This document shows, in pieces, positions 9,284 to 19,213 of a stretch of DNA of 64,000 nt (its first letter is position 1; each line of letters begins with the position of its first letter). Where the stretch lies: positions 29,179-93,178 of the forward strand of contig JAIEQB010000010.1 of the NCBI GenBank assembly GCA_019748065.1, in the 5' to 3' direction. The stretch is from Alphaproteobacteria bacterium (GTDB taxonomy: Bacteria; Pseudomonadota; Alphaproteobacteria; UBA9655). A model generated the notes under the pieces. It did no database searches. It was not told the DNA's origin and saw only the letters and a program-made list of their open reading frames with translations. The translations under genes were made by a program, and so were the position numbers.

Positions 9284-12200
9284 GTGATTCTCAAAGATGT
9301 TCAATTAGATGACAAATATACCCTCGATGAAGGGAATATTTACATCACAGGCGTACAAGCCCTAGCCCGCCTTCCCCTTATGCAACGAAAGCGTGATAGT
9401 AATGATGGTTTAAACACAGCTGGTTTTATCTCAGGCTATAGAGGCTCTCCCCTAGGAGAGTTTGATCAAACTCTTTGGAAAGCCCAAAAATTTCTTGAGG
9501 AGAATAAAATCATCTTTACGCCCGGCATTAATGAAGATTTAGGTGTAACAGCCGTTTGGGGGAGCCAACAACTCCCTCTTTTTAAAGGCACCCGCGTTCA
9601 AGGAGTCTTTTCCATGTGGTACGGTAAGGGCCCGGGAGTCGATCGAAGTGGGGATGCCTTCAAACATGCTAATATGGCAGGTTCTAGCTCCTTTGGAGGG
9701 GTATTGGCCCTTGCTGGGGATGATCATGCGTGCAAGTCCTCAACCCTCCCCCATCAAAGCGAATACGCGTTTATGGACGCCTCCATTCCTATACTTGTTC
9801 CTTCCAATGTGCAGGATATCCTCGACTTGGGGCTTTATGGCTGGGCCCTTTCTCGCTATTCGGGATGTTGGGTAGCTTTTAAAGTCATTGCAGATACAGT
9901 AGATACATCTGCGGTTGTTACCGTTTCTCCTCAACGGACGCCTATCGTTCTTCCTCAAGACTTTCTTATGCCCGAAGGCGGGCTCAATATTCGCTGGCCC
10001 GATACACCTCTTGAGCAAGAAAAAAGGCTACACCTCTATAAACTTGATGCTGCAAAGGCTTTTGTCAAAGCCAATCACCTCGATAAAACCCTTTTTAAGG
10101 GAAAAAAAGCTCGTTTTGGAATCATCACTTGCGGTAAAACTTTCCAAGATGTGCACCAAGCCCTTGAAGATTTGGGCCTTAGTGAAAATGAGGCTGCTGA
10201 TTTAGGGGTAGCTGTTTATAAAGTTGCTATGAGTTGGCCCTTGGAGCCCTCACGTCTTAAGGAGTTTGCAACAGGGCTTGAAGAAATCCTTATTGTTGAA
10301 GAAAAGCGGCCTCTAATTGAAGGACAAGTTAAAGATATCCTTTATGAACTTCCCGAAGGGAAACGTCCTTGTATTGTAGGCAAGAAAGATGAGAAGGGAA
10401 ACCCTCTTCTCCCTGAAATTTATGAGCTCTTGGTACCAGAGGTAGCCCATGCGATTGGCCAGCGCATCTTGCGCTTCAATAAGTCTTCCAAAGTTAAAGA
10501 AGGTATGAAGCGCCTGGATCAACTCTTTCAAAACCAACTCCAGAAGGCGCCTGATCTTGTACGCCTTCCTTACTATTGCTCCGGCTGCCCTCACAATACC
10601 TCTACAACCCAACTTCCCAAAGGAAGCAGAGCCATTGCAGGAATTGGGTGTCATTACATGGCCACCTGGATTGCTAGTGATACGGCTACTTTCACCCAAA
10701 TGGGGGGAGAAGGGGTTCCGTGGATCGGTCAATCGCCCTTTACGGACGAAAATCATATCTTTGCCAATATTGGGGATGGAACTTATTACCATTCTGGCCT
10801 TCTTGCCATTCGCGCTGCGATTGCGGCGAAAGTTAATATTACCTACAAAATTCTTTATAATGATGCAGTGGCCATGACGGGAGGGCAGCCAGTTGATGGA
10901 CCTCTTGATGTAGCTATGGTCTCTAATCAGGTTTATGCGGAAGGGGTTCGAAAAATCGTTGTTCTCAGCGATGATCCTCATAAATATCCAGTAAATTCCG
11001 GCTTTGCGCCAGGTGTTCACATTGGCCACCGTGATGAACTTCAACAAGTTCAAGAAGACTTGAAAAAATGGCCCGGTGTTTCCATTCTGATCTATGATCA
11101 AACCTGTGCGGCTGAAAAGCGTCGCCGCCGTAAAAGAGGCCTTATGGAAGATCCGGACAAAAGGATCTTTATTAATGAGCGAGTTTGTGAAGGGTGTGGA
11201 GATTGTAGCATTAAGTCAAATTGCCTTTCTGTCCAGCCTATTGAAACCCCTTTGGGAAGAAAGCGAAAAATTGATCAATCCAGTTGTAATAAGGACTATT
11301 CCTGTGTTAACGGCTTTTGTCCTAGCTTTGTCAGTGTTCACGGCAGCAAGCTACGAAAGCTCACCCCTACGGCTAAACTTGAAGATCTCCTTGAGCATTT
11401 TCCTGATCCTAAAATTCCTGCCCTCGATGCACCTTATCGCATCTTTGTAACAGGAGTGGGCGGCACAGGGGTGGTTACAATTGGCGCAATTTTGGGTATG
11501 GCCTCCCACCTGGAAGGTAAAGGATGCTCCATTGTGGATATGACGGGGCTGGCTCAAAAAGGAGGCGCCGTTGTTTCTCATATTTGTATTGCCAAAGCGC
11601 CAGAAAACATTCATGCAACTCGCGTTTATATGGGTGAGGCAAATCTTATATTAGGGTGCGATATTGTTGTGACGGGAAATCCTGATACCCTTAATAAAGC
11701 ACTACCCGGAAAAACGAAAGCCCTCGTCAATGAGGAGCAAACCATCACAGGGCACTTCATTCATGAACCCGACTATAATTTTCATCATGAAACCTTGAAA
11801 AAAAATATCACCTCAGCTCTCGGGAAGGATCATGTTGACTTTATTGATGCCTCTCATATTGCAAAACGTCTTTTAGGGGATTCTATTGCAACCAACATGT
11901 TCATGATGGGATATGCTTATCAGAGAGGCCTGATCCCCTTATCCCACGAGTCTATTGAAAAAACCATTGAAATGAATGGGGTTGCTGTTCCTATGAATAT
12001 CCAAGCTTTTCGGTGGGGTCGCTATGCAGTCCTTGATCTCAAAGCTGTTGAAAAAGCAGCTGGGTTTGAGAAGGAAGAAAAACTCTTTGCCGTTCCCAAA
12101 ACCCTTGAGGAAATTATTACTTTCCAAAAAGCATTTTTAACCGAGTATCAAAACAAAGCCTATTCAAAGCGTTATGAAAAACTTGTAAATCAGGTCATTG

Positions 12201-12727
12201 TTCATGATAAAAAACTCAAGAAGGAAGACCTCTCCAAGGCTGTTGCCAAGTATTATGCCAAGCTTCTCGCCATTAAGGATGAGTATGAAGTGGGGCGACT
12301 TTTTGCCGATGGAACCTTTATGAAGGAGCTCTCTCTCCAATTTGAAGGGCCTCTTAAGCTTAAATATTACCTAGCCCCTCCTCTGATTGCCCGCAGAAAT
12401 CCAGCAACTGGCGAGCTTCAAAAGAAAGAATATGGTGCCTGGATGATGCATGGATTCCGTCTCCTGTCCAAACTCAAAGGACTGCGTGGCACCGTATTCG
12501 ATATTTTCGGCTATACAAAGGACCGTAAAAAGGAGAGAGCTCTTATCAAGGAATATGAGAATCTGGTAAAGTCTCTCTTAAAGGATTTAAAACCTGAAAA
12601 CTATGAGATCGCCGTTGAACTCGCCAGCCTCCCTGAACATATACGCGGCTATGGACACGTCAAAGACCGTCATCTTGCGGATGTTAAGATCAATCAAGAA
12701 GTGCTTTTGGAGCGGTTTTTAATGTAG
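9284..12727 (+). CDS. Indolepyruvate ferredoxin oxidoreductase, fused alpha and beta subunits
   Basis: About 1,147 residues. It oxidises arylpyruvates to aryl-acetyl-CoA with TPP and iron-sulfur clusters. Domain order is an N-terminal pyruvate:ferredoxin-like domain, a TPP-binding half (GIGCHYMATW, then IFANIGDGTYYHSG), a ferredoxin-like Cys region (CEGCGDCSIKSNC, then a second Cys cluster CNKDYSCVNGFC) and a C-terminal gamma-like domain (VTGVGGTGVVTIGA). I prefer the GTG at 9284, with AGGAGG at 9273-9278 and homology beginning at LDDKYTL. An upstream in-frame ATG at 9218 has no ribosome site. It stands alone, divergent from ssrA. Confidence 0.92.
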   Translation: MILKDVQLDDKYTLDEGNIYITGVQALARLPLMQRKRDSNDGLNTAGFISGYRGSPLGEFDQTLWKAQKFLEENKIIFTPGINEDLGVTAVWGSQQLPLFKGTRVQGVFSMWYGKGPGVDRSGDAFKHANMAGSSSFGGVLALAGDDHACKSSTLPHQSEYAFMDASIPILVPSNVQDILDLGLYGWALSRYSGCWVAFKVIADTVDTSAVVTVSPQRTPIVLPQDFLMPEGGLNIRWPDTPLEQEKRLHLYKLDAAKAFVKANHLDKTLFKGKKARFGIITCGKTFQDVHQALEDLGLSENEAADLGVAVYKVAMSWPLEPSRLKEFATGLEEILIVEEKRPLIEGQVKDILYELPEGKRPCIVGKKDEKGNPLLPEIYELLVPEVAHAIGQRILRFNKSSKVKEGMKRLDQLFQNQLQKAPDLVRLPYYCSGCPHNTSTTQLPKGSRAIAGIGCHYMATWIASDTATFTQMGGEGVPWIGQSPFTDENHIFANIGDGTYYHSGLLAIRAAIAAKVNITYKILYNDAVAMTGGQPVDGPLDVAMVSNQVYAEGVRKIVVLSDDPHKYPVNSGFAPGVHIGHRDELQQVQEDLKKWPGVSILIYDQTCAAEKRRRRKRGLMEDPDKRIFINERVCEGCGDCSIKSNCLSVQPIETPLGRKRKIDQSSCNKDYSCVNGFCPSFVSVHGSKLRKLTPTAKLEDLLEHFPDPKIPALDAPYRIFVTGVGGTGVVTIGAILGMASHLEGKGCSIVDMTGLAQKGGAVVSHICIAKAPENIHATRVYMGEANLILGCDIVVTGNPDTLNKALPGKTKALVNEEQTITGHFIHEPDYNFHHETLKKNITSALGKDHVDFIDASHIAKRLLGDSIATNMFMMGYAYQRGLIPLSHESIEKTIEMNGVAVPMNIQAFRWGRYAVLDLKAVEKAAGFEKEEKLFAVPKTLEEIITFQKAFLTEYQNKAYSKRYEKLVNQVIVHDKKLKKEDLSKAVAKYYAKLLAIKDEYEVGRLFADGTFMKELSLQFEGPLKLKYYLAPPLIARRNPATGELQKKEYGAWMMHGFRLLSKLKGLRGTVFDIFGYTKDRKKERALIKEYENLVKSLLKDLKPENYEIAVELASLPEHIRGYGHVKDRHLADVKINQEVLLERFLM

Positions 12728-12966
12728 GAAAAAATAATTCATCTGTCAATAACACGTTAAGATGATCTATAGGTCTATTGAATTTAAAAATATAGAGTTA
12801 ATTTTATTACTTGCAAATAAATAAAGGAAACCCTATTGAGATAAAAATACTGCTTTCTGCTTCCAAATTCTCATACAAATGCAAGAATGTTATGAAACTT
12901 CAGTATAAATGTTTGATATTATACCAATTTATACATATATTCCAATTATAGAAAAATGGAGCTGAA

Positions 12967-14238
12967 ATGCGTAAATATAAATTATTGTTACTTTTAATTG
13001 TGCTAATAATGAAAAGTAATCCCGCTTGTTCAATTTTTGGACAAGGCGATGGCCTTTTAGAAGAGTATTATGAATTTGGAAAACATCAAACGGGTGTTGC
13101 ACTTGCTCGCACGAATACTGGTACAGGAACGGCAAATCTTATAGACGTAGGCATTGAATCGTTAAAAGGGAGATTAATGATCACATGCGCTCACGTCATT
13201 GAAGGTAAGGAGGCTGAATCTTGTTCGGTCAGATTTATGGATGAGAATAATGAGTCTCAAGAAATAGGTGTCCAAAGTCTTTTTTTCCCTTCTGATTATC
13301 AAAATAAAGAACAAGATATCGGGTTTATTCTATTAAAAGAACCTGTTGATATTGGGAAGTTTAAACCCTTTAAGCTCAACCTCGCAAGAAATAACGACTC
13401 ATTAGCTGGGAAACAAGTTAACGTTTTTGGGTGTTCTCCTCTTTTTGGCAAAGCGAGTTCTCATATTGTGTTTCGGGAAGTCACCCCCTTGCGCAGGGGC
13501 ATGACCACATATATCGGTTCAGCTACGAACGAAACTCCAAAAATGCAAAGTCATTTTTATGATCACAGGGGCCTTGTTAAAATTTATGGTATGTCAAAAA
13601 GAGACGAACCAAGAGAACTCGAAATTAAAGAGAAGATAAAGGAACTTTCTGAACTGAAGGCGCAAAGCACTGATAGTAAGGGAGGGTGGGATCTTTCTTT
13701 AAGAATACTTGGCTTGCACTCTGAGCTCATAAGGATCAGTCCTCAACAAGAGTTGTTGGAAACAATTTATTATGATGATCAGTTCGAAGAGCAGTTAAAT
13801 CAGCTGCAAAGCACAAGAGGGCTGGATACATCCGAAGTTCTTAATAGGTGGAAGATGCTGACTGAGGATGACAAAACTGTGACTACAACGTTTGAACTTG
13901 GTGACTCTCATATCGGTTTATATAAGCCGCTTCCTCGATTAAGTGGCCAGGTCTTTCATGGGGATAGTGGTGGTGCGTGGGTTCATGAAGGTGAAATCGT
14001 TGCCTTATCAACGGCAAGGCATTGCGATGATGATATTTTAACATTTACGAAAGAATTAGATCTTTCTCAAATATCAAGTTATTTTTCTGGCTGTGAAAAA
14101 GTTATAAACGAGTGGAAAGGACTAGATGTGATGCTACCCTTTCTGAAAAATGGAAATTCTATGTCTTTCGCGACGAGTATTTGGAGTTGCAGAGATTGGA
14201 TCCAGGGGACGTTAGAGAAAATAGTTGCACAAAATTAG
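12967..14238 (+). CDS. Exported trypsin-like serine protease, orphan
   Basis: 423 residues with an N-terminal signal peptide (MRKYKLLLLLIVLIM, cleavage near residue 21-25). The chymotrypsin-fold triad is visible: His in MITCAHVIEG (about 73), Asp in EQDIGFILLKEP (about 118) and Ser in FHGDSGGAWVHEG (about 337). Between Asp and Ser lies a long charged insertion of about 150 residues, larger than in ordinary DegP-like enzymes. No PDZ domain is seen. The family member and substrate are not recognised. Secretion and orphan status allow a role outside the cell or on the surface. The flanks are an AT-rich 240-base gap and a hairpin terminator. Confidence 0.75.
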   Translation: MRKYKLLLLLIVLIMKSNPACSIFGQGDGLLEEYYEFGKHQTGVALARTNTGTGTANLIDVGIESLKGRLMITCAHVIEGKEAESCSVRFMDENNESQEIGVQSLFFPSDYQNKEQDIGFILLKEPVDIGKFKPFKLNLARNNDSLAGKQVNVFGCSPLFGKASSHIVFREVTPLRRGMTTYIGSATNETPKMQSHFYDHRGLVKIYGMSKRDEPRELEIKEKIKELSELKAQSTDSKGGWDLSLRILGLHSELIRISPQQELLETIYYDDQFEEQLNQLQSTRGLDTSEVLNRWKMLTEDDKTVTTTFELGDSHIGLYKPLPRLSGQVFHGDSGGAWVHEGEIVALSTARHCDDDILTFTKELDLSQISSYFSGCEKVINEWKGLDVMLPFLKNGNSMSFATSIWSCRDWIQGTLEKIVAQN

Positions 14239-14240
14239 TG

Positions 14241-14263
14241 ATTACGGAGGTTTCTGTAATTTT
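14241..14263 (+). terminator. Rho-independent-like terminator after the serine protease gene
   Basis: ATTACGGA and TCTGTAAT form an 8-base-pair stem, including one G-U pair, around a GGTT loop. The stem is followed by TTT. It begins 3 bases after the protease stop. The T-run is short, so efficiency is uncertain. Confidence 0.45.
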
Positions 14264-14288
14264 CCGTTAAGCCTTTGTAAAAAAATAA

Positions 14289-14555
14289 AAAAGCAAAGCC
14301 TATTCCTTAGAATTTACAAAGCACGCCCAAAAGGATGCGCTAAGTCTTAAAAAATCAAGCCTTAAAGAAAAAACTCAACAACTTTTAGAACTCTTACAAG
14401 AAAATCCGTGGAAAAATCCCCCACCTTATGAAAAGTTAGTTGGTGATTTAAAAGGGTTATACTCGAGGCGCATTAATATACAACATCGCTTAATTTATGT
14501 AGTTTATGAAGACAAGAAAAAAATCCGAGTCTTGCGTATGTGGAGGACATCATAA
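14289..14555 (+). pseudogene. YoeB/Txe-family toxin relic without a start codon
   Basis: An intact frame runs from after the TAA at 14286-14288 to the TAA at 14553-14555. It encodes AYSLEFTKHAQKDA at the start, NPWKNPPPYEKLVGDL in the middle and YSRRINIQHRLIYVVYED near the end, all typical of the YoeB/Txe mRNA interferase group. Where homologues have ATG the codon is GCC, and no ATG, GTG or TTG occurs in frame upstream. No antitoxin gene precedes it. Its last 6 bases overlap the convergent proS end. Loss of the start without other damage suggests recent silencing of an orphan toxin. Confidence 0.65.
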
Positions 14556-15830
14556 AACTCTTCTTAAAGCGTCCTCAAAGGAAAGCTCAAGTTTTTCCCC
14601 GGTTTTGCGATTTTTAAGCTCACATTGGCCGGAAGATGTGCTTCGGGGGCCGATGATAATTTGCCAAGGAAGACCAATCAGGTCCATGTCCGCAAATTTA
14701 GCGCCACTTCCTAAATCTCGGTCATCGTAAAGGACCTCAACGCTGGCGTTCAGGAGTTTCCCATAAAGGTCCTCACATAGGCGGGTGCAGGCCTCATCTT
14801 TTACCTTGAGGTTTAAAAGACCAACTTTAAAGGGCGCCACACTTTCGGGCCACTTTATGCCTTCCTCATCATGGTGAGCTTCAATAATAGCCGCCACAAG
14901 ACGAGAAATGCCGATGCCATAGGAGCCCATTTCAACAGGAATTTGCTTGCCATCAGGTCCCATCACATAAGCTCCTAAAGGAATTGAATATTTTGTTCCA
15001 AAATAAAACACATGACCCACTTCAATGCCGCGCGCCGTTTTAAGACGCTCTGAAGGAACGGGACAAGTCTTAGGATCATGAAGCTCATCGGCCATTGCAT
15101 AAAGGCTTTGGAGATGTTCAAGGGTCAGAGAATTAACATCTAAATCTTCATATTCTGCATCATAAAAAATCTCACTCTCCCCCGTCTCTGCCAGGATTTG
15201 AAACTCATGGCTTAGATTTCCTCCAATGGCACCGGAATCTGCTCTCACGGGAATAGCTGTCAAATCCATACGGGCAAAAGTTTTAACATAAGCTTCCAGC
15301 ATGGCTTGATAGGATGCTTTGGCTCCTTCTATGGTCAAATCAAAGGAATAGTTATCTTTCATCAAAAACTCGCGCCCCCTCATCACGCCAAAGCGGGGGC
15401 GGATTTCATCACGAAACTTCCATTGAATATTATAAAAACGTTTAGGAAGATCACGATAGCTTTTAACAAAGCGGGCAAATATTTCCGTAATGACTTCTTC
15501 CGCTGTAGGGCCATAGAGCATCTCTCTTTCATGGCGATCCGTAATGCGCAGCATTTCTTTTCCATAATCATGATAACGCCCACTTCTTTCCCAAAGCTCG
15601 GCCGGCTGGATGGTGGGCATCAAAACTTCAAGGCTACCCGCCTTATCCTGTTCTTCTCTGACAATTTGAGAGATCTTTTGGAGAACCTTTAGTCCTAAGG
15701 GAAGCCATGTATAAATACCGGAAGTCACCTGCGAAATCATTCCAGACCGCAGCATAAGACGATGGGAGGCAATCTGCGCCTCTTGAGGGTTTTCTCTTAA
15801 GGTGGGATAGAAAAAAAATGAGGAACGCAT
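14550..15830 (-). CDS. proS: Prolyl-tRNA synthetase, short form
   Basis: 426 residues, against about 570 for the E. coli type. The YbaK-like editing insertion is absent, as is usual in Alphaproteobacteria. It charges tRNA-Pro. Class II features are seen: motif 2 around [25 protein letters not shown], motif 3 around [19 protein letters not shown], and a C-terminal anticodon-binding domain ([16 protein letters not shown], then [11 protein letters not shown]). It lies 11 bases downstream of lptB on the same strand, so it may be read through from the LPS genes. Confidence 0.95.
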   Translation of the reverse strand: MRSSFFFYPTLRENPQEAQIASHRLMLRSGMISQVTSGIYTWLPLGLKVLQKISQIVREEQDKAGSLEVLMPTIQPAELWERSGRYHDYGKEMLRITDRHEREMLYGPTAEEVITEIFARFVKSYRDLPKRFYNIQWKFRDEIRPRFGVMRGREFLMKDNYSFDLTIEGAKASYQAMLEAYVKTFARMDLTAIPVRADSGAIGGNLSHEFQILAETGESEIFYDAEYEDLDVNSLTLEHLQSLYAMADELHDPKTCPVPSERLKTARGIEVGHVFYFGTKYSIPLGAYVMGPDGKQIPVEMGSYGIGISRLVAAIIEAHHDEEGIKWPESVAPFKVGLLNLKVKDEACTRLCEDLYGKLLNASVEVLYDDRDLGSGAKFADMDLIGLPWQIIIGPRSTSSGQCELKNRKTGEKLELSFEDALRRVL

Positions 15831-15841
15831 TCGTATTCTCC

Positions 15842-16597
15842 TTAAAGCTTAAATTTTTCCCCGAGATAAACTTGGCGTACCCGTTGATCGGCTACTATTT
15901 CCTCAGGAGTGCCTTCCTTTAAAACAAGACCTTCATTAATAATATAGGCACGGTCAACAATCCCTAGAGTATCTCGCACATTATGGTCTGTAATCAAAAC
16001 GCCAATGTTCTTGTCTTTCAAGTGAGCAATAAGATCTCGAATTTCCCCAACGGCTATGGGATCAATGCCTGCTAACGGTTCATCTAGCAACATGAAATGA
16101 GGCTTACTAGCAAGAGCACGAGCAATTTCTGTCCGTCGTCTTTCTCCTCCCGAAAGGGCTAAAGCTGATGATTTACGAATATGTTTAATTGAAAATTCAT
16201 CCAAAAGACTCTCTAATCTTTCTTCTCGCCGATCATAATCAGGCTCTACAAGCTCCAGGATGGCTTTGATATTATTTTCAACGGTCAAGCCTCGAAAAAT
16301 CGATGTTTCTTGAGGAAGATACCCAATACCAAGACGTGCTCTCCGATACATGGGAAGATGGGTAATATCGTGATTGTCTAGAAGAACAGATCCTCCATCA
16401 GCCTTTATTAATCCTGTAATAATTGAAAAACAGGTTGTTTTTCCAGCCCCATTAGGACCCAAAAGTCCAACAGCTTCCCCTCGAACAACATTGACGTTGA
16501 CATCATCAACAACGATACGCCGCGCGTATGACTTTCGTAACTTTACTGCAGAAAGACCTTCTGATGAGACATGGTTTTTTTTGGAAAGTGCGGCCAT
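15842..16597 (-). CDS. lptB: LptB, ATPase of the LPS export ABC transporter
   Basis: 251 residues. The Walker A is [14 protein letters not shown], the signature [16 protein letters not shown] and the Walker [14 protein letters not shown], with the H-loop [10 protein letters not shown]. LptB drives extraction of LPS from the inner membrane with LptFG; those partners are not in this window. It follows lptA by 18 bases in the order lptC-lptA-lptB, the conserved layout in Proteobacteria. Confidence 0.95.
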   Translation of the reverse strand: MAALSKKNHVSSEGLSAVKLRKSYARRIVVDDVNVNVVRGEAVGLLGPNGAGKTTCFSIITGLIKADGGSVLLDNHDITHLPMYRRARLGIGYLPQETSIFRGLTVENNIKAILELVEPDYDRREERLESLLDEFSIKHIRKSSALALSGGERRRTEIARALASKPHFMLLDEPLAGIDPIAVGEIRDLIAHLKDKNIGVLITDHNVRDTLGIVDRAYIINEGLVLKEGTPEEIVADQRVRQVYLGEKFKL

Positions 16598-16615
16598 ATT
16601 TAAATAACTTTATAC

Positions 16616-17557
16616 TTATTGAGAGTATGTTTCGGATCTCTTTTTAGCAGAGATAGGGAAGAGCTGTCCATCATTATGGTTTGAGGAAGCTTCTTCAGAC
16701 GAAGCACCCTCCTTTTCTTTTATTTTCTTTGCATCCTTTGGAATGATAATTCCAGAGATACGCTTTTTAGAGCCAGAGTGCGAGACATGAGGTGGCTCAG
16801 TGAACATTTCTGCCACATCTGTTTCAAGGTTATGACGCGCATAACCACCTTCAATAACATTCTCTCCTTGCATTACCTTTACATTATTAAAGACTTCAAC
16901 GAGATGATCCTTTGCAGAATAAATTCCTCGATCTCCAGTAACAACACTTTTAGGGCTAGACGCCAGCATATGGCCTTCTGCCTCTACTTTATCAATAGAA
17001 AGCTTTTCCTTACTTTCTGTTGTCTTTTCAGAAGAAGGTTTAAAGTAGGCTACAAGGGTATCAGCTTGGATAAGCTCCTCTTTCTCAGGAAATAGGGCTG
17101 TGGCCTGACCTCGAGCAATTCCTTTGTTATCCTTATGCCAATACTCAATTGAATCTCGAGCGGTAATGCTCTCCTTAGGAGTGAGAATTTTTAAATTTCC
17201 ACCGGTCAAAAGAATGCGATCAAGAGCTACATCATAATGAGCGTGATCCCCGTAAGCTTTATCCGTTGGTGTTTCCATGCGCACATGACCATCGGCTGTC
17301 ATCGTCGTAATATCGCGTTCTTTGCCTTCTGTGAAAAAAAGCGTTAAAACGTCTCCATAAACCGTATTCGTGCCTTTTTTTGCAGAGGCATTTCCAGTTG
17401 CAACACACTTGTTAACTGTTTCATCACATACAACAGAGCTTTCTGCTTCAATGATAATGGGATCATCTCCTTTGCTCTCACTGAGACGGTCCAGAATTTG
17501 AGCATGGCACAGAACAGGGCTTATTAACATAAGAAAAAAAAGCTTGTTGAAACTCAT
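16616..17557 (-). CDS. lptA: LptA, periplasmic LPS bridge protein
   Basis: 313 residues with a signal peptide (MSFNKLFFLMLISPVLCHAQ). The OstA-like beta-jellyroll repeats span about residues 30-265 (for example VYGDVLTLFF and AYGDHAHYDV). LptA oligomers bridge the periplasm and carry LPS to LptD. It is longer than E. coli LptA (185 residues), with an extended second repeat region and a charged C-terminal tail (SSEEASSNHNDG). It overlaps the end of lptC by 4 bases. Confidence 0.85.
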   Translation of the reverse strand: MSFNKLFFLMLISPVLCHAQILDRLSESKGDDPIIIEAESSVVCDETVNKCVATGNASAKKGTNTVYGDVLTLFFTEGKERDITTMTADGHVRMETPTDKAYGDHAHYDVALDRILLTGGNLKILTPKESITARDSIEYWHKDNKGIARGQATALFPEKEELIQADTLVAYFKPSSEKTTESKEKLSIDKVEAEGHMLASSPKSVVTGDRGIYSAKDHLVEVFNNVKVMQGENVIEGGYARHNLETDVAEMFTEPPHVSHSGSKKRISGIIIPKDAKKIKEKEGASSEEASSNHNDGQLFPISAKKRSETYSQ

Positions 17558-18180
17558 GAGTCTCTCTTCTTCTTTTTCAAAGTGGTTTTATTAATCTCTA
17601 TGCGAGAAGGGCCTTTTAACGTAATAATTTTTTTACCCTCAGACTTACTTTCAATTTTAAAGCCATTTTGCCCCCTTAATTTCCCAGCAGGCCCCTCTCC
17701 TTCAACCAAAGAATCTCCTTCAACAACACTATTGTCAAAGGTAACATGAGCTTTTTCCGTTTGCACACGATATCCATCCGTGCTTGTCAACGTAACTTTT
17801 CCTTCTAAATCTAAGTATTTGCTTTCACTATTATAATGCCCTTCTTTTGCTTGAAGATTAAGCGTTTCTCCTTCTTCAGTTTCTAAGGTCCCAGAAGGAT
17901 TTATAAGATCTGTGTAGGTTTGACTATTTTGTTTGGCCCAATCAGCATTCACGTGAAAAGGTTGGCCCTTCCCATCAGTTGAAACGTAATAAGGGCGAAT
18001 CATCCTATTTTCTTGAATTTCTGGTTGAGAGGAATCAATCAAAACGAGTTCTTCTTTGTCATGAGAGATGATATACGGCCAAGCAAAAGTAAGCCCAATA
18101 GCGATAATAATACCCATAGGGAGAATTACCTTCATTAAACTGACATAGCGCGAATAACTCTTTGGAAGAGATAGCCCCAT
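17554..18180 (-). CDS. lptC: LptC, inner-membrane anchor of the LPS bridge
   Basis: 208 residues with one N-terminal membrane helix (about 17-35: ILPMGIIIAIGLTFAWPYII) and a periplasmic OstA-like domain (LNLQAKEGHYNSESKYLDLEGKV). LptC links LptBFG to LptA. It overlaps lptA by 4 bases and begins directly after the kdsD stop, so kdsD-lptC-lptA-lptB form one unit. Confidence 0.85.
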   Translation of the reverse strand: MGLSLPKSYSRYVSLMKVILPMGIIIAIGLTFAWPYIISHDKEELVLIDSSQPEIQENRMIRPYYVSTDGKGQPFHVNADWAKQNSQTYTDLINPSGTLETEEGETLNLQAKEGHYNSESKYLDLEGKVTLTSTDGYRVQTEKAHVTFDNSVVEGDSLVEGEGPAGKLRGQNGFKIESKSEGKKIITLKGPSRIEINKTTLKKKKRDS

Positions 18181-19173
18181 CTACACCAGTCCCTCCCTTA
18201 AGCAATCGTGAAGTCGCAAGAGACCAACAAGCTTGTCTGTGTTTGCTTCTAAGACGAAAAGATTCGTAATCGCATTGCGGTTCATAAAACCAACAGCTTC
18301 ACCTGCAAAAGATGAAGAAAAAATCGTCTTCGGTGCAGAGGTCATAATATCTTCAACTTTTTTGTTTAAAAGGTCAGAACTCATATGACGACGAAGATCT
18401 CCATCGGTAACAATTCCCATAAGTTGACCCCTCTCATTTAAAACCCCAATACATCCAAAACCTTTTTCCGTCATAGTAACGAGCGCCTCGCTCATTAAAG
18501 TCTCTTTAGAGACAAGGGGTAACTCTTCATAGGGACGCATAAGATCCGCAACATGGAGTAATTTTTTCCCCAGGCGCCCGCCAGGATGAAGGTTTTTAAA
18601 ATCGTTTTCAGAGAAACCCTTTCTCTTTAACAAAGAAACCGCCATAGCATCTCCTAAGCCTAACATAAGAGTTGTTGACGTTGTTGGTGCAAGGCCTAAA
18701 GGACAAGCTTCCACAAAGGCTGGCAAAAGAAGCGTACATTCCGCCGCTTTTGAAAGGATACTATCCTTTTTGCATGTTATAGCAATAATATGAATATTAA
18801 ACCGTTTTGCATAGGCGATTATGTCTGAAAGCTCTGCTGTTCCCCCTGAAAGGGAAAGGATCAACAAAGTATCTTTAGGAGTAATCATCCCCAAATCCCC
18901 ATGGCTCGCCTCACTAGGATGAATAAAAAAAGCAGGCGTTCCTGTGGAGGAAAAGGTCGCCGCAATTTTATGGGCAACATGACCACTTTTCCCAATACCC
19001 GTAAGGATAACGCGACCTTCGGTTTCCATGATAATGTTTAAGGCTTTTTGAAAAGATTCATCCAAACTTTGCGCGAGAGTGAGAAGGGCTTCAGCTTCAA
19101 GACGTAAAACCCGATAAGCTTCTTCAAGATCATCATGGAGAGAAATAGGATTTAAGTTTGCTTTTTCCATCAA
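18181..19173 (-). CDS. kdsD: Arabinose-5-phosphate isomerase (KdsD/KpsF)
   Basis: 330 residues. It converts ribulose-5-phosphate to arabinose-5-phosphate, the first step to Kdo of LPS. The SIS sugar-isomerase domain covers about residues 40-185 (GRVILTGIGKSGHVAHKIAA, HPSEASHGDLGMI). Two CBS domains follow (MRPYEELPLV... and IMTSAPKTIF...). Its position at the head of the lpt genes is the common arrangement. Length and motifs are normal. Confidence 0.93.
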   Translation of the reverse strand: MMEKANLNPISLHDDLEEAYRVLRLEAEALLTLAQSLDESFQKALNIIMETEGRVILTGIGKSGHVAHKIAATFSSTGTPAFFIHPSEASHGDLGMITPKDTLLILSLSGGTAELSDIIAYAKRFNIHIIAITCKKDSILSKAAECTLLLPAFVEACPLGLAPTTSTTLMLGLGDAMAVSLLKRKGFSENDFKNLHPGGRLGKKLLHVADLMRPYEELPLVSKETLMSEALVTMTEKGFGCIGVLNERGQLMGIVTDGDLRRHMSSDLLNKKVEDIMTSAPKTIFSSSFAGEAVGFMNRNAITNLFVLEANTDKLVGLLRLHDCLREGLV

Positions 19174-19213
19174 ATATTACACCTTAAAATTAATACATTA
19201 CTTTTATTTATAC

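Noticed and set aside
10313..11101. A 262-codon frame on the minus strand
   Set aside because: It lies wholly inside the conserved indolepyruvate oxidoreductase gene and has no recognisable domain; it is a shadow frame.
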